A DNA stretch of 64,000 nucleotides from Rahnella woolbedingensis. GTDB taxonomy: Bacteria; Pseudomonadota; Gammaproteobacteria; Enterobacterales; Enterobacteriaceae. A program made the translations under genes and the position numbers. How positions within the stretch are numbered: the first letter of the stretch is position 1; every line of letters begins with the position of its first letter. Location of the stretch: NCBI RefSeq assembly GCF_003602095.1, contig NZ_RAHH01000009.1, positions 1 through 64,000 of the forward strand. Reading direction: 5' to 3'. This document shows positions 18,956 through 30,316 of this stretch, one piece after another. The notes beneath the pieces were generated by a model. The model saw only the letters and a list, made by a program, of their open reading frames with translations. It did no database searches and was not told the DNA's origin.

Positions 18956-20326
18956 ATGGTTGATCAACAACAAGGCGATGAGCTGAAGCGCGGTCTGAAA
19001 AACCGTCATATTCAGCTGATTGCACTAGGCGGGGCCGTCGGTACAGGGCTGTTTCTGGGCAGCGCTTCCGTCATTCAGTCTGCGGGGCCGGGGATTATTC
19101 TGGGCTACGCAATTGCAGGTTTTATTGCCTTTTTAATCATGCGCCAGTTAGGTGAAATGGTAGTTGAGGAGCCGGTTGCCGGCTCGTTCAGCCACTTTGC
19201 TTATAAATACTGGGGCGGGTTCGCGGGTTTTGCTTCCGGCTGGAACTACTGGGTTCTGTACGTGCTGGTGGCGATGGCGGAGCTAACCGCCGTCGGTAAA
19301 TATATTCAATTCTGGTGGCCGGAGATCCCGACCTGGGCCTCTGCGGCAGTGTTCTTTGTCCTGATCAACGCCATCAACCTCACTAACGTAAAAGTGTTCG
19401 GTGAGATGGAGTTCTGGTTTGCGATCATCAAAGTGGTTGCCGTGGTGGCGATGATTTTGTTTGGTGGCTGGTTACTGTTCAGCGATACCGCAGGCCCGCA
19501 GGCCACTGTTCGCAACCTGTGGGAGCATGGAGGATTCCTGCCGCATGGAATGACGGGACTGGTCATGATGATGGCTATCATTATGTTCTCGTTCGGTGGC
19601 CTTGAGCTGGTCGGCATTACCGCTGCTGAAGCGGATAACCCGGAAATCAGCATTCCTAAAGCGACCAATCAGGTTATCTACCGCATCCTGATTTTCTATG
19701 TGGGCTCACTGGCCGTGCTGCTTTCCCTGATGCCGTGGACCCGCGTCGGGCCGGACACCAGCCCGTTCGTCCTGATCTTCCATGAACTGGGTGATGCACT
19801 GGTGGCGAATGCCCTGAACGTGGTGATCCTGACTGCTGCCCTGTCGGTCTACAACAGCTGTGTTTACTGTAACAGCCGCATGTTGTTCGGTCTGGCTCAG
19901 CAAGGTAACGCACCGAAATCCCTGATGAAAGTCGACAAACGCGGCGTGCCGGTGGCTTCCATCCTCGTTTCTGCCACCACCACCGCACTGTGTGTTCTGA
20001 TTAACTACCTGATGCCGGGAGAAGCGTTTGGTCTGCTGATGGCGCTGGTGGTTTCCGCACTGGTGATCAACTGGGCGATGATCAGCCTTGCGCACATGAA
20101 ATTCCGTCAGGCGAAACGTCGTGAAGGCGTGGAACCTAAGTTCAAAGCGCTGCTGTATCCGCTGGGTAATTACATCTGTCTGCTGTTTATGGCGGCGATT
20201 CTGGTGATCATGGCTATCACTCCGGGCATGGCGATCTCCGTATGGCTGATCCCGGTCTGGCTGGTAGTTCTGGGCATCGGTTACTGGATCAAGAATCAGC
20301 AAAGCGGGAAATCCGTTAACGCTTAA
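18956..20326 (+). CDS. aroP: Aromatic amino acid:proton symporter AroP
   Basis: Inner-membrane importer of phenylalanine, tyrosine and tryptophan, of the amino acid-polyamine-organocation superfamily. The 456-residue protein has about 12 membrane segments and the family start RGLKNRHIQLIALGGAVGTGLFLGS; long blocks (GEMVVEEPVAGSFSHFAYKYWG, VYNSCVYCNSRMLFGLA) match E. coli AroP rather than PheP. SD AGAGGA precedes the ATG. Its position next to pdhR is the conserved one. Regulation by TyrR is suggested by the upstream boxes. Confidence 0.95.
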   Translation: MVDQQQGDELKRGLKNRHIQLIALGGAVGTGLFLGSASVIQSAGPGIILGYAIAGFIAFLIMRQLGEMVVEEPVAGSFSHFAYKYWGGFAGFASGWNYWVLYVLVAMAELTAVGKYIQFWWPEIPTWASAAVFFVLINAINLTNVKVFGEMEFWFAIIKVVAVVAMILFGGWLLFSDTAGPQATVRNLWEHGGFLPHGMTGLVMMMAIIMFSFGGLELVGITAAEADNPEISIPKATNQVIYRILIFYVGSLAVLLSLMPWTRVGPDTSPFVLIFHELGDALVANALNVVILTAALSVYNSCVYCNSRMLFGLAQQGNAPKSLMKVDKRGVPVASILVSATTTALCVLINYLMPGEAFGLLMALVVSALVINWAMISLAHMKFRQAKRREGVEPKFKALLYPLGNYICLLFMAAILVIMAITPGMAISVWLIPVWLVVLGIGYWIKNQQSGKSVNA

Positions 20327-20351
20327 GCAATAGTGATTGTTTAAAATCCTC

Positions 20352-20390
20352 AGACGCCCCGGCTAAGTCACTTACCGGGGCGTCTTGTTA
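20352..20390 (+). terminator. Terminator of aroP
   Basis: AGACGCCCCGG (20352-20362) pairs with CCGGGGCGTCT (20375-20385); TAAG/CTTA in the loop can extend it. TTGTTA follows, a modest T-tract. It lies 25 nt past the aroP stop. Confidence 0.8.
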
Positions 20391-20490
20391 TGTAGGTCAC
20401 ACTTTTTTTGAGATGACCAAATTGTCCATCTTCACGACTCTTACCTCCTGACTCATATTCCCTTCCTGAGCCAATACTCTGGGCTATCAA

Positions 20491-20509
20491 ACAGTTTTTT
20501 AACAACTGT
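20491..20509. promoter_or_regulatory. Palindrome upstream of the sugar symporter gene
   Basis: ACAGTT-N7-AACTGT lies 31 nt before the symporter start codon, in the expected promoter-leader area. It could be an operator for an unlinked regulator of the symporter-glycosidase pair; no family can be named. Confidence 0.3.
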
Positions 20510-20539
20510 CCTTTTGACATCTATCCGGAGAGAACATCC

Positions 20540-21982
20540 ATGAAGGAAGGCGGGCTGTCGTTCAAAGAGAAAGTAGCGTACGGCATGGGGGATGCGGGCT
20601 GTAATATGATTGGCGGCGCCATCATGCTGTTTCTTAATTATTTTTACACTGACGTTTTCGGTTTAGCGCCAGCGCTGGTCGGCGTATTACTGCTTTCAGT
20701 ACGCGTCATCGACGCCGTCACCGACCCGATTATGGGTGCAATTGCTGACCGCACGACCACCCGCTGGGGACGGTTCCGCCCGTATTTGTTATGGGTTTCG
20801 GTGCCGTATGTTCTGTTCAGCGTACTGATGTTCACCACGCCGGAATGGACCTACAACAGCAAGGTTATCTATGCTTTTGTCACCTACTTCCTGATGTCCC
20901 TGACTTACACAGCCATTAACATTCCTTACTGTTCACTGGGCGGCGTGATTACTGCCGATCCGCATGAACGTGTGGCCTGTCAGTCTTACCGCTTCTTTAT
21001 GGTCGGAATTGCGACACTGATCCTGTCATCGACTCTTCTGCCAATGGCGGACTTTTTCGGCGGCGCGGACAAAGCTAAGGGCTATCAGATGTCGATGGGC
21101 GTGATGGCAATCATCGCGCTGTTTATGTTCCTGTTCTGTTTCAGCTCGGTGAAAGAACGTATCCAGCCTGCGGTACCTTCTAAACACGCCCTGAAATCTG
21201 ATCTGAAAGATGTATGGAAAAATGACCAGTGGGTGCGCATCCTGTTGCTGACATTCTGCAACGTCTGTCCGGGCTTCATCCGTATGGCAGCCACCATGTA
21301 TTACGTCACCTGGGTGATGGAAAAATCCACGTCGTTCGCCAGTATGTTTATCAGCCTGGGCGTAGTGGGCATGATGATCGGCAGCGCGCTGGCAAAACCG
21401 CTGACCGATAAATACTGCAAACTGAAAGTGTTCTTCTGGGCCAACATTATCCTGACTATTTTCTCCTGCGGCTTCTATTTCCTTGATCCGCACGCCACAA
21501 CGCTGATCCTGGTAGCGTATTTCATCCTGAACATCATGCACCAGCTCCCTTCCCCGCTGCACTGGTCGCTGATGGCCGATGTCGATGATTACGGCGAATG
21601 GAAAACCGGTAAACGCGTCACCGGTATCAGCTTCTCCGGCAACCTGTTCTTCCTTAAATGCGGACTGGCAGTCGCCGGCGCGATGGTCGGCTTCCTGCTC
21701 TCCTCTTATGGCTATAACGCCGGAGCAGCGCAGCAAAGTGACCACGCAATCAACGGCATTGTGCTGTTGTTCACCATCATCCCTGGCGTGGGATATCTGA
21801 TTACTGCCGGTGTTGTACGATTACTGAAAGTGGATCGCGAAACCATGCGCACCATTCAGGCTGATCTGGAAATTCGTCGCCGTAATTACCGCGAGCTGAA
21901 TGAATATCACGACGCAAAAAATGCACAAGATGCGGATATCGCCAGCGTCTCACTGAACAGCAAGGAGCTGAAACATGAGTAA
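20540..21982 (+). CDS. Glycoside-pentoside-hexuronide (GPH) family sugar:cation symporter
   Basis: Inner-membrane importer of 480 residues with 12 predicted membrane segments. Signatures are those of the GPH/MelB-XynP-YicJ group: KVAYGMGDAGCN at the N-terminus, the RVIDAVTDPIMGAIADRTTTRWGRFRPYLLW cation-site region, and DVDDYGEWKTGKR in the second half. It overlaps the glycosidase gene by 8 nt, so the likely substrate is an oligosaccharide containing arabinose or xylose that the glycosidase cleaves inside the cell. SD CGGAGAG precedes the ATG. No E. coli gene lies at this place; it looks like an accessory insertion between aroP and ampE. Confidence 0.85.
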   Translation: MKEGGLSFKEKVAYGMGDAGCNMIGGAIMLFLNYFYTDVFGLAPALVGVLLLSVRVIDAVTDPIMGAIADRTTTRWGRFRPYLLWVSVPYVLFSVLMFTTPEWTYNSKVIYAFVTYFLMSLTYTAINIPYCSLGGVITADPHERVACQSYRFFMVGIATLILSSTLLPMADFFGGADKAKGYQMSMGVMAIIALFMFLFCFSSVKERIQPAVPSKHALKSDLKDVWKNDQWVRILLLTFCNVCPGFIRMAATMYYVTWVMEKSTSFASMFISLGVVGMMIGSALAKPLTDKYCKLKVFFWANIILTIFSCGFYFLDPHATTLILVAYFILNIMHQLPSPLHWSLMADVDDYGEWKTGKRVTGISFSGNLFFLKCGLAVAGAMVGFLLSSYGYNAGAAQQSDHAINGIVLLFTIIPGVGYLITAGVVRLLKVDRETMRTIQADLEIRRRNYRELNEYHDAKNAQDADIASVSLNSKELKHE

Positions 21983-22952
21983 TTACCCTAACCCGCTGAT
22001 TGAGCAACGCGCAGACCCGCATATCTGGCTGCACAGCGACGCAAACTATTACTTTATCGCATCGGTTCCTGAATATGACCGGCTGGAGATCCGCCGCTCG
22101 CCAACGCTGACCGGCCTTGCCAGCGCGCCAGCGACCGTCGTCTGGCATAAACCTGAAACCGGCCCGATGAGCGCGCTTATCTGGGCGCCGGAACTGCATT
22201 TTATCGACGGGAAATGGGTTATCTATTACGCCGCTGCGCCATCGCAGGAGATTGTGGACGGATTATTCCAGCACCGGATGTATGCACTGGTGTGCGAAGA
22301 AGCCGATCCGCTTACGGGAAAATGGCAGGAGAAGGGCCGCATCCAGACGCCAATCGACAGCTTCTCGCTGGATGCCACGCACTTTGAGCATCAGGGCAAA
22401 AGCTATTATCTGTGGGCCCAGAAAGACCCGGCAATTCGCGGAAACTCCAATCTGTATCTGGCTGAAATGGAAAACCCGTGGACGCTGAAATCACCGCCCG
22501 TGATGCTTACCAAACCTGAACTGGACTGGGAAATCATCGGTTTTTGGGTCAACGAAGGCCCGGCGGTGATTACGCATGGCGATAAAATTTTCATCACTTA
22601 TTCCGCCAGCGCCACCGACGAAAATTACTGTATCGGTTTGCTTTGGGCAGATCTCAGCAGCAATCTGATGGATCCTGAAAGCTGGCATAAATCTCAGCAT
22701 CCGGTGTTCACCACTCAGGCGCAGAACAAACAGTTTGGTCCTGGCCACAACAGCTTTACCCGCAACGAACAGGGCGAAGATGTGCTGGTCTATCACGCCA
22801 GAAATTACACGGAAATTGAAGGGGATCCGTTGTATGACCCGAACCGGCATACGCGCATCAAAGCCTTCCGCTGGGATGATAACGGGATGCCAGATTTCGG
22901 TGAACCCGTCGCCGATAACCGGCCGCTGACCTTACAAAAGCAGCGCGGATAA
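21975..22952 (+). CDS. Glycoside hydrolase family 43 protein (probable alpha-L-arabinofuranosidase)
   Basis: A 325-residue five-bladed beta-propeller glycosidase. The three GH43 catalytic residues can be placed: base Asp14 (RADPHIW), pKa-modulating Asp133 (SLDATHF) and acid Glu194 (NEGPAV); His258 (GPGHNSF) fits the calcium-site histidine. There is no signal peptide, so it acts in the cytoplasm on imported oligosaccharides. The ADPHIW and NEGP forms and the HARNY segment suggest the arabinofuranosidase branch, but xylosidase activity cannot be excluded. Translationally coupled to the GPH symporter (8-nt overlap). Confidence 0.85.
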   Translation: MSNYPNPLIEQRADPHIWLHSDANYYFIASVPEYDRLEIRRSPTLTGLASAPATVVWHKPETGPMSALIWAPELHFIDGKWVIYYAAAPSQEIVDGLFQHRMYALVCEEADPLTGKWQEKGRIQTPIDSFSLDATHFEHQGKSYYLWAQKDPAIRGNSNLYLAEMENPWTLKSPPVMLTKPELDWEIIGFWVNEGPAVITHGDKIFITYSASATDENYCIGLLWADLSSNLMDPESWHKSQHPVFTTQAQNKQFGPGHNSFTRNEQGEDVLVYHARNYTEIEGDPLYDPNRHTRIKAFRWDDNGMPDFGEPVADNRPLTLQKQRG

Positions 22953-22956
22953 AAGC

Positions 22957-22992
22957 AAAAAAGCCCGGACACGAAAATGTACCGGGCTTTTT
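22957..22992. terminator. Bidirectional terminator between the GH43 gene and ampE
   Basis: AAAAGCCCGG (22959-22968) pairs with CCGGGCTTTT (22982-22991). T-runs follow on both strands, so it can end both the plus-strand sugar operon and the minus-strand ampDE transcript. Confidence 0.92.
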
Positions 22993-23032
22993 ACTGATGC
23001 TTTGCATTGAAAAGAGGTGCAGCAAAATCTCG

Positions 23033-23887
23033 TTAAATCAGCGTGCCGTAAATCGTCAGAAGCGCAACAACGACCAGAATAATCATCGTCACTTTGCGTG
23101 CCAGACTCACCGCAGCGCGTGGCGTTTGTACCGGATCGGTATGCGGATCACGTGCCAGCGAGAACTGCGCCAGACGGGTTAACACCTGATACTGCGACGA
23201 GTGAATATCGCCAAGCGAAGCGAACCAGGCCGGCAGAGCTTTCTCACCGTGGCCCAGCAGTGCATAAGCCACACCCGCCAGACGAACCGGGATCCAGTCC
23301 AGAATATGCAGCAGAGCATCAACGCCGGATTGCGCACGTTTTAAAGGCGGCATATGGCGCGCCAGCCAGGTCTGATAACCACGCAAAGCCGCATATCCGC
23401 CTAATGCCACCGGCCCGAAAGGACCGCACACCACAAACCAGAATAACGGGCCGAGATAATAGCGGTAGTTTATCCATAACAGCGCATTTTGCAGTTCCCG
23501 CAGGCGGGCTTCTTCCGTGCAATCTGTCGGCAGGCCATGGATTAGCGCCAGTTCCTCAGCCATTTCGTTACAGGCGTCGGCATCGCCCTGACGGGCTGAT
23601 TTAAGATAAGCGCGATAATGCTTACGTTTAATCCCTGCGCCAATGCACAACAGGCACAAAATCACCCACAAAATCAGCGTCGGTACACCAAAGAAGATCC
23701 CCTGTAGGGCACGCAGAACGCCCCAGATCACCGCCATCCAGATGACCATGATAGCCAGCGTTTTCACTAACGAAGTCTGCCGCCCGCGGCGAAATATCAC
23801 CTCGAACCGGTGGTCCAGCTGCCAGTGTTCACCCAGTTTGAACAGCCGCTCCCAAGCCAGCACCAGCAGCAAAGTAAATAACGTCAT
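23033..23887 (-). CDS. ampE: Beta-lactamase regulator AmpE
   Basis: Inner-membrane protein of 284 residues, the same length as E. coli AmpE, with an N-terminal membrane segment ([16 protein letters not shown]), two further segments about residues 45-85, and a C-terminal one ([15 protein letters not shown]). AmpE belongs to the CobD/CbiB-like membrane fold and was linked to sensing of cell-wall turnover; its precise activity is uncertain. ampD lies 61 nt upstream on the same strand, so this is the ampDE operon with a looser join than in E. coli, where the genes nearly touch. Confidence 0.92.
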   Translation of the reverse strand: MTLFTLLLVLAWERLFKLGEHWQLDHRFEVIFRRGRQTSLVKTLAIMVIWMAVIWGVLRALQGIFFGVPTLILWVILCLLCIGAGIKRKHYRAYLKSARQGDADACNEMAEELALIHGLPTDCTEEARLRELQNALLWINYRYYLGPLFWFVVCGPFGPVALGGYAALRGYQTWLARHMPPLKRAQSGVDALLHILDWIPVRLAGVAYALLGHGEKALPAWFASLGDIHSSQYQVLTRLAQFSLARDPHTDPVQTPRAAVSLARKVTMIILVVVALLTIYGTLI

Positions 23888-23948
23888 CGATTGTCACTCT
23901 CTCTCAACACATCACAGGCTTAAAACACACACCAGAGGCCGCGTTAAC

Positions 23949-25509
<1,561 letters not shown>

Positions 25510-25639
25510 TCGCAACGCTGTTGCCCCTGGCATCCTTTTCAGGGGCAACTCGACTTCTTCCGGTCTATTTCATCTTGCCGCACTACCCTCGCATTCTCAC
25601 GGTCTGACTGCTATCCCCTTTTTCATTTCATCTTCATTG

Positions 25640-25657
25640 TTGCGGGACATCGCGCAA
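25640..25657. promoter_or_regulatory. CRP-S (Sxy-dependent) -like site upstream of ppdD
   Basis: TTGCG-N8-CGCAA fits the outer part of the CRP-S consensus (TGCGA-N6-TCGCA) used for competence and pilus genes, with G instead of A/T at the inner position of each half. It ends 143 nt before the ppdD start codon. In E. coli ppdD is a known CRP-S gene. The mismatches at the inner positions keep this tentative. Confidence 0.5.
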
Positions 25658-25800
25658 AAATTTTGCCGTCCGTAATGACATACATATTTATCCTGGAAGA
25701 CATCGCGGAGAAGCCAACAACGGGGCTGGAGTCCGGTGATATCTGCGTTTAGTTTGCTGCCACAGCTTTACCCACGCAGTTTTACTCAACGGAGAACGCC

Positions 25801-26250
25801 ATGCACCGGCAACAAGGATTTACCCTTATTGAACTGATGGTAGTGATCGCGATTATTGCGATTCTCAGCGCCATCGGCATACCCGCTTACCAGAGCTATA
25901 TCCAGAAAGCCGCCATGACCGACATGCTGCAAACGATGGTGCCGTATAAAACCGGTGTCGAATTGTGTGTGATTGATGCCGGAACCCTGACGGGCTGCAA
26001 CGCAGGGACTCAGGGGATCCCCGCCGCAACCAGCAGCCGTTACGTCAGCCAGGTACGCGTCAGCGCAGGGGTCATCTCGCTCACCGGGCAACAGGCGCTG
26101 GAAGGGCTCAGCGTCGTCATGACGCCGGTGGTCGATAATCTGGCAGGAGGGATCGTCTGGAATCGTAGTTGCACGAACGCCACCAATACTTCGATGGTTG
26201 ATGCCTGCGAAAGCGTGTTCCGTTTTGACAGTCAGGGAGCCACTCAATGA
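25801..26250 (+). CDS. ppdD: Type IV pilin PpdD (prepilin)
   Basis: Major pilin of the enterobacterial type IV pilus. The 149-residue prepilin has a short leader ending in glycine, then the N-methylated FTLIEL motif (QQG/FTLIELMVVIAIIAILSAIGIPAYQSYI), the hydrophobic assembly helix, and four cysteines in the globular domain that could make two disulfides. It is the first gene of the ppdD-hofB-hofC operon; the hofB start overlaps its stop by 4 nt (ATGA). The prepilin peptidase and secretin genes lie elsewhere. Confidence 0.95.
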   Translation: MHRQQGFTLIELMVVIAIIAILSAIGIPAYQSYIQKAAMTDMLQTMVPYKTGVELCVIDAGTLTGCNAGTQGIPAATSSRYVSQVRVSAGVISLTGQQALEGLSVVMTPVVDNLAGGIVWNRSCTNATNTSMVDACESVFRFDSQGATQ

Positions 26251-27740
26251 CCGATACCCCCCTGGATCCTGTGTCGCCGGTACGCAGCGAAAGGCAGCAA
26301 AGTGAAGCTTCGCTTGAAGCCCTGTGCCAGCGATATAAAGCCGTCATTTTACATCGAGACCCGCAGACCCTTCGCGTTGCCTGTCATGAAAGCGAGGCGG
26401 ATACGGAATCACTGGGCAACGTGCTGCGTTTCGCCACCGGCTTGAAAGTGCAGCTTGAACGCTGGCCACAGGCGCGGCTGGAACAGGTAATGGAAAAAGG
26501 CCATTCCGGCTCGCAGCAAAATGCCGCCCGAGAGGAGTCAACCCCACCTGCTCCCCGTGATGAGAATGAACTAAACGCTCAAAGCGATGCACCGGTCATC
26601 AATGTGCTTAACCAGATCCTCAGGCACGCCATTACCCGTCGCGCCTCGGATATTCACTTTGAACCTTTTGAGCACAGCTTCCGGGTTCGCGTGCGGATTG
26701 ATGGTGTATTACAGGAAATCCCCGGCCCTGAGTTTTCGATGGCCGCCAGCGTATGCGCACGCCTGAAAATTATGGGGCAGCTCAACGTGGCAGAACGTAG
26801 ATTGCCGCAGGACGGACAGCTTTCAGTGATGCTGCAAAATCAGCGCTATTCGATGCGTGTCTCGTCCCTGCCGACGCTGCACGGTGAAAAGATTGTGCTG
26901 CGGATACTCCATATGACGCAGCAGGATCTGTCGATGTCACAGCTGGGATTCACGCCGCGCGATCTCGATTATTTCAAAGCAGCACTGAAACATCCGCAGG
27001 GATTGATTCTGGTCACCGGTCCGACAGGCAGCGGAAAAACGGTGACGCTCTACAGCGGCCTGCGCCATCTGAATGCCATTACCCGAAATATCTGCAGCGT
27101 TGAGGATCCGATCGAAATCCCGGTCAGCGGCATTAATCAGACGCAGATCAACAGCAAAACGGATCTGAGTTTTGCCGGTGTCCTGCGGGCATTATTACGT
27201 CAGGATCCTGATGTGATTATGGTCGGTGAAATCCGGGATAAAGAAACCGCCGAGATTGCTGTAAAAGCGGCGCAGACCGGCCATATGGTGCTTTCTACCC
27301 TCCATACCAATTCCACCTGCGAGACGCTGACCCGTCTTCGCCAAATGGGGATCGAGGGCTTTCATATAGCAGCCAGTTTGCGTCTGGTCATCGCTCAGCG
27401 ACTGGTTCGAAAACTTTGCCCGCATTGTCGCAAAGCACATATGTCACTGGTCGAAAAAGGCCCTGATGGCCGCAGCAGCACAATGCCACTTTGGTTAGCC
27501 GCAGGTTGCCATCAGTGTTTTTCCGGCTACTACGGACGAACGGGGATTTACGAGACGCTCAATATTACCCCCCGGTTGCAGCAGGCTCTGGTCGCGGGGG
27601 CAGGCGTCACTGAACTGAGTAAAATCGCCCGCGAGCAGGGACAGAAAACCTTGCAGGAAGCGGGAATGTTGCTGGTTGAACAAGGTATTACCTCGCTTGA
27701 AGAACTCTACAGAGTCACCGGCGAAGACACCGGCTTATGA
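26247..27740 (+). CDS. hofB: Type IV pilus assembly ATPase HofB (PilB/GspE family)
   Basis: Cytoplasmic ATPase that drives pilus extension. The 497-residue protein (E. coli HofB 461) has a variable N-terminal domain, the linker DIHFEPFEHSFRVRVRIDGVL, Walker A GPTGSGKT (residues 258-265), an Asp box near SVEDPIEIP, Walker B VIMVGEIRDKETAEIA and the His box GHMVLSTLHTNS. A C-terminal zinc site is formed by KLCPHCRK and CHQC, as in GspE/PilB. The extra length is mostly in the N-terminal domain and a linker around residues 85-115. Coupled to ppdD and hofC by 4-nt overlaps. Confidence 0.95.
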   Translation: MTDTPLDPVSPVRSERQQSEASLEALCQRYKAVILHRDPQTLRVACHESEADTESLGNVLRFATGLKVQLERWPQARLEQVMEKGHSGSQQNAAREESTPPAPRDENELNAQSDAPVINVLNQILRHAITRRASDIHFEPFEHSFRVRVRIDGVLQEIPGPEFSMAASVCARLKIMGQLNVAERRLPQDGQLSVMLQNQRYSMRVSSLPTLHGEKIVLRILHMTQQDLSMSQLGFTPRDLDYFKAALKHPQGLILVTGPTGSGKTVTLYSGLRHLNAITRNICSVEDPIEIPVSGINQTQINSKTDLSFAGVLRALLRQDPDVIMVGEIRDKETAEIAVKAAQTGHMVLSTLHTNSTCETLTRLRQMGIEGFHIAASLRLVIAQRLVRKLCPHCRKAHMSLVEKGPDGRSSTMPLWLAAGCHQCFSGYYGRTGIYETLNITPRLQQALVAGAGVTELSKIAREQGQKTLQEAGMLLVEQGITSLEELYRVTGEDTGL

Positions 27741-28957
27741 GCGAAACCGGGGCTGTTTCTAAAAAGTGGCGGCTTTATCAATGGCAGGCCGTCGATACGC
27801 TGGGCAGTATTCAGCAAGGCAACAGCATTGAAATAAATAAAGACGGCATTTACCGGCAGCTTTTTGCCGCAGGTTTACAGCCGGTAAATATCAAAATGAA
27901 GCAACGCCTGAGAAGGCAATTTTGGAAGAATCAGGAGCGCGTCGCCTTTGTCAGACAACTGGCGACGCTTCTCCAGGCCGGATTACCCCTGATGAATAGC
28001 CTGACGCTGCTGGGCAACGAACATACGAAACCGGCATGGAACTGCGTGCTGTTGAATATCGCCAGAGGAGTCCGCGAGGGAAAACCGCTTTCAGAAATGC
28101 TGGGACAGTATCCCGATACCTTCCCTGATATTTACCGGCAAATTATTTCAATAGGCGAACTGACGGGTCAGCTGGACAGATGCTGTCTGCAACTGGCAAC
28201 TCAGCAGGAACAACAAGCTGAATTGAGAAGCAAAGTGAAAAAGGCTCTGCGTTATCCGCTTATCGTCAGCGCGATTGCCACTGTGGTTACCCTGCTGATG
28301 CTGACGCTGGTTCTGCCGGAGTTTGCGAAGATTTATGCATCCTTTGACGCTAAGTTGCCGTGGTTTACTCAGATGCTGATCAACACCTCGGAAGCGTTGG
28401 TCACAACAGGCCCGTGGGTAGCAGGAGCGCTTTTGCTAAGTTGTTTTGGATATCTGCAAAAAATGCATCCGCACACGCGCTGGAAACTACGTGAGCAAAA
28501 GCTTCTGCTACGGTTGCCCCTGACTTCGCGGCTGGTAACAGACAGCTGCCTCGGCCAGATTTTTCAAACACTGGCCATGACACAACAGGCGGGAATGACG
28601 TTAATTGCCGGGCTGGCGGCGGCCTCTGCTTCTGTATCTAATTTGCATTTTCAGGCGGCACTGAGCCAGATACGTGAGCAGATCATGCAAGGGATCCCCT
28701 TACACAAAGCGTTTGTTCAGTCACCGCTGTTTCCGACCTTATGCCATCAGCTGATTAAAATCGGCGAAGAGTCAGGTTCTCTCGATGAATTACTGCAAAA
28801 ACTTGCGCAGCTGCATAACCATAAAGCGAATTCACTGGCGGATACGTTGTCGCAAACCATTGAGCCGGTGCTGATGGCAGTAATGGGGATCATTGTGGGC
28901 GGGCTGGTGATTGCGATGTATCTGCCGATATTCCAGCTGGGGTCGGTGATGGGATAG
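27737..28957 (+). CDS. hofC: Type IV pilus inner-membrane platform protein HofC (PilC/GspF family)
   Basis: Polytopic inner-membrane protein of 406 residues on which the HofB ATPase acts to add pilin subunits. Two GspF repeats are visible, each beginning with a FVRQLATLLQAG / IFQTLAMTQQAG motif, with three main membrane segments (about 170-200, 220-240 and 370-400). Last gene of the ppdD-hofB-hofC operon. A stem GCGGCGA/TCGCCGC (28993-29015) follows without a T-tract. Confidence 0.95.
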   Translation: MSETGAVSKKWRLYQWQAVDTLGSIQQGNSIEINKDGIYRQLFAAGLQPVNIKMKQRLRRQFWKNQERVAFVRQLATLLQAGLPLMNSLTLLGNEHTKPAWNCVLLNIARGVREGKPLSEMLGQYPDTFPDIYRQIISIGELTGQLDRCCLQLATQQEQQAELRSKVKKALRYPLIVSAIATVVTLLMLTLVLPEFAKIYASFDAKLPWFTQMLINTSEALVTTGPWVAGALLLSCFGYLQKMHPHTRWKLREQKLLLRLPLTSRLVTDSCLGQIFQTLAMTQQAGMTLIAGLAAASASVSNLHFQAALSQIREQIMQGIPLHKAFVQSPLFPTLCHQLIKIGEESGSLDELLQKLAQLHNHKANSLADTLSQTIEPVLMAVMGIIVGGLVIAMYLPIFQLGSVMG

Positions 28958-29031
28958 GAGAAAGGGTAAAGCAGAAGGTTGAGGAGCAGAAAGCGGCGAA
29001 AACGAGTCTCGCCGCATCAGACATAACTGAC

Positions 29032-30075
29032 TTATTTGCTGCCGAACAGGCGGTTTTCCTGCTCCGCTACACGGATAAAGGTCGTACGTTTGGTCAGTTC
29101 TTTTAGACGCTCAGCACCGACATAAGTACAGGCAGAACGCAGGCCACCGAGGACATCACGTACGGTGTTTTCAACCGGACCACGCAGAGGTAATTTTACC
29201 GTTTTACCTTCTGCCGCACGGTATTGTGCAACACCACCGACGTGGCGTTTCATGGCAGATTCTGAGCTCATGCCATAGAAAAGCATGAACTTCTCACCAT
29301 TTTCTTCAACGACCGTGCCTTCACACTCTTCATGCGCAGCCAGCATACCGCCGAGCATGACGAAATCAGCACCGCCGCCGAAGGCTTTCGCCACATCGCC
29401 GGGAACCGCGCAACCGCCGTCACTGACAATCTGACCGCCAAGACCGTGAGCGGCATCGGCACATTCAATCACGGCGGAAAGCTGCGGATAACCCACACCG
29501 GTTTTCACACGGGTGGTACATACCGACCCCGGCCCGATACCCACTTTAACGATATCTGCACCGGAAAGGATCAGTTCTTCAACCATTTCACCGGTGACCA
29601 CGTTACCGGCACAGATCACTTTATCCGGGCAGGCTTCACGTACGCGTTGCAGGAAACCGACAAAATGTTCGGAGTACCCGTTCGCGACATCCAGACAAAC
29701 AAATTTGAGCAGCGGCGAAAGAGCAAGGATTTGCAGAGTTTTAACGAAATCCGCTTCTGACGTTCCGGTCGATACCATCACATTGCGCAGAACGGATTCA
29801 TCGGCTGAAGTGATGAATGCCTGCCACTGTTCTACGGTGTAATGCTTATGTACAGCGGTCAGAAGGCCGAAAGAAGCCAGAACGGTCGCCATACGGAATG
29901 TTCCGACGGTGTCCATGTTCGCGGCAATAATCGGGGTGCCAGACCAGCTGATACCAGAGTGTTTAAATGTGAATGTGCGTTCCAGTTCAACTTCGGAACG
30001 GCTTTTGAGAGTAGAACGTTTAGGGCGGATGAGTACGTCTTTAAAACCTAACTTCAAATCTTCTTCAATGCGCAT
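29032..30075 (-). CDS. guaC: GMP reductase
   Basis: Converts GMP to IMP with NADPH and ammonia release, rebalancing purine nucleotides. The 347-residue product matches the E. coli length, with the TIM-barrel IMPDH/GMPR signature GPGSVCTTR carrying the catalytic cysteine, the phosphate-binding [27 protein letters not shown] and the flap near [12 protein letters not shown]. It has no CBS domains, unlike guaB. Convergent with hofC and divergent from coaE. Confidence 0.96.
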   Translation of the reverse strand: MRIEEDLKLGFKDVLIRPKRSTLKSRSEVELERTFTFKHSGISWSGTPIIAANMDTVGTFRMATVLASFGLLTAVHKHYTVEQWQAFITSADESVLRNVMVSTGTSEADFVKTLQILALSPLLKFVCLDVANGYSEHFVGFLQRVREACPDKVICAGNVVTGEMVEELILSGADIVKVGIGPGSVCTTRVKTGVGYPQLSAVIECADAAHGLGGQIVSDGGCAVPGDVAKAFGGGADFVMLGGMLAAHEECEGTVVEENGEKFMLFYGMSSESAMKRHVGGVAQYRAAEGKTVKLPLRGPVENTVRDVLGGLRSACTYVGAERLKELTKRTTFIRVAEQENRLFGSK

Positions 30076-30316
30076 GACGGGTTTGTCCTGGTTTGGCGAC
30101 GGGTCGCTAGGGTGTACAGCAAATTTTTAGACACCCTTTCCAGTGACTTTATCATACACAGGAAAATGACAACGGCAAGATGGCTTTTGCAATTCACATC
30201 ACAGACTTTTGATTGTGCTGCTGAATAATTTTCGCATGAAAAGCGGGACGACGACGGCTTGCACTTAATCACAATCTCTTTATCATTTACCTAACTAATT
30301 TTATCAGAGCATCAGC

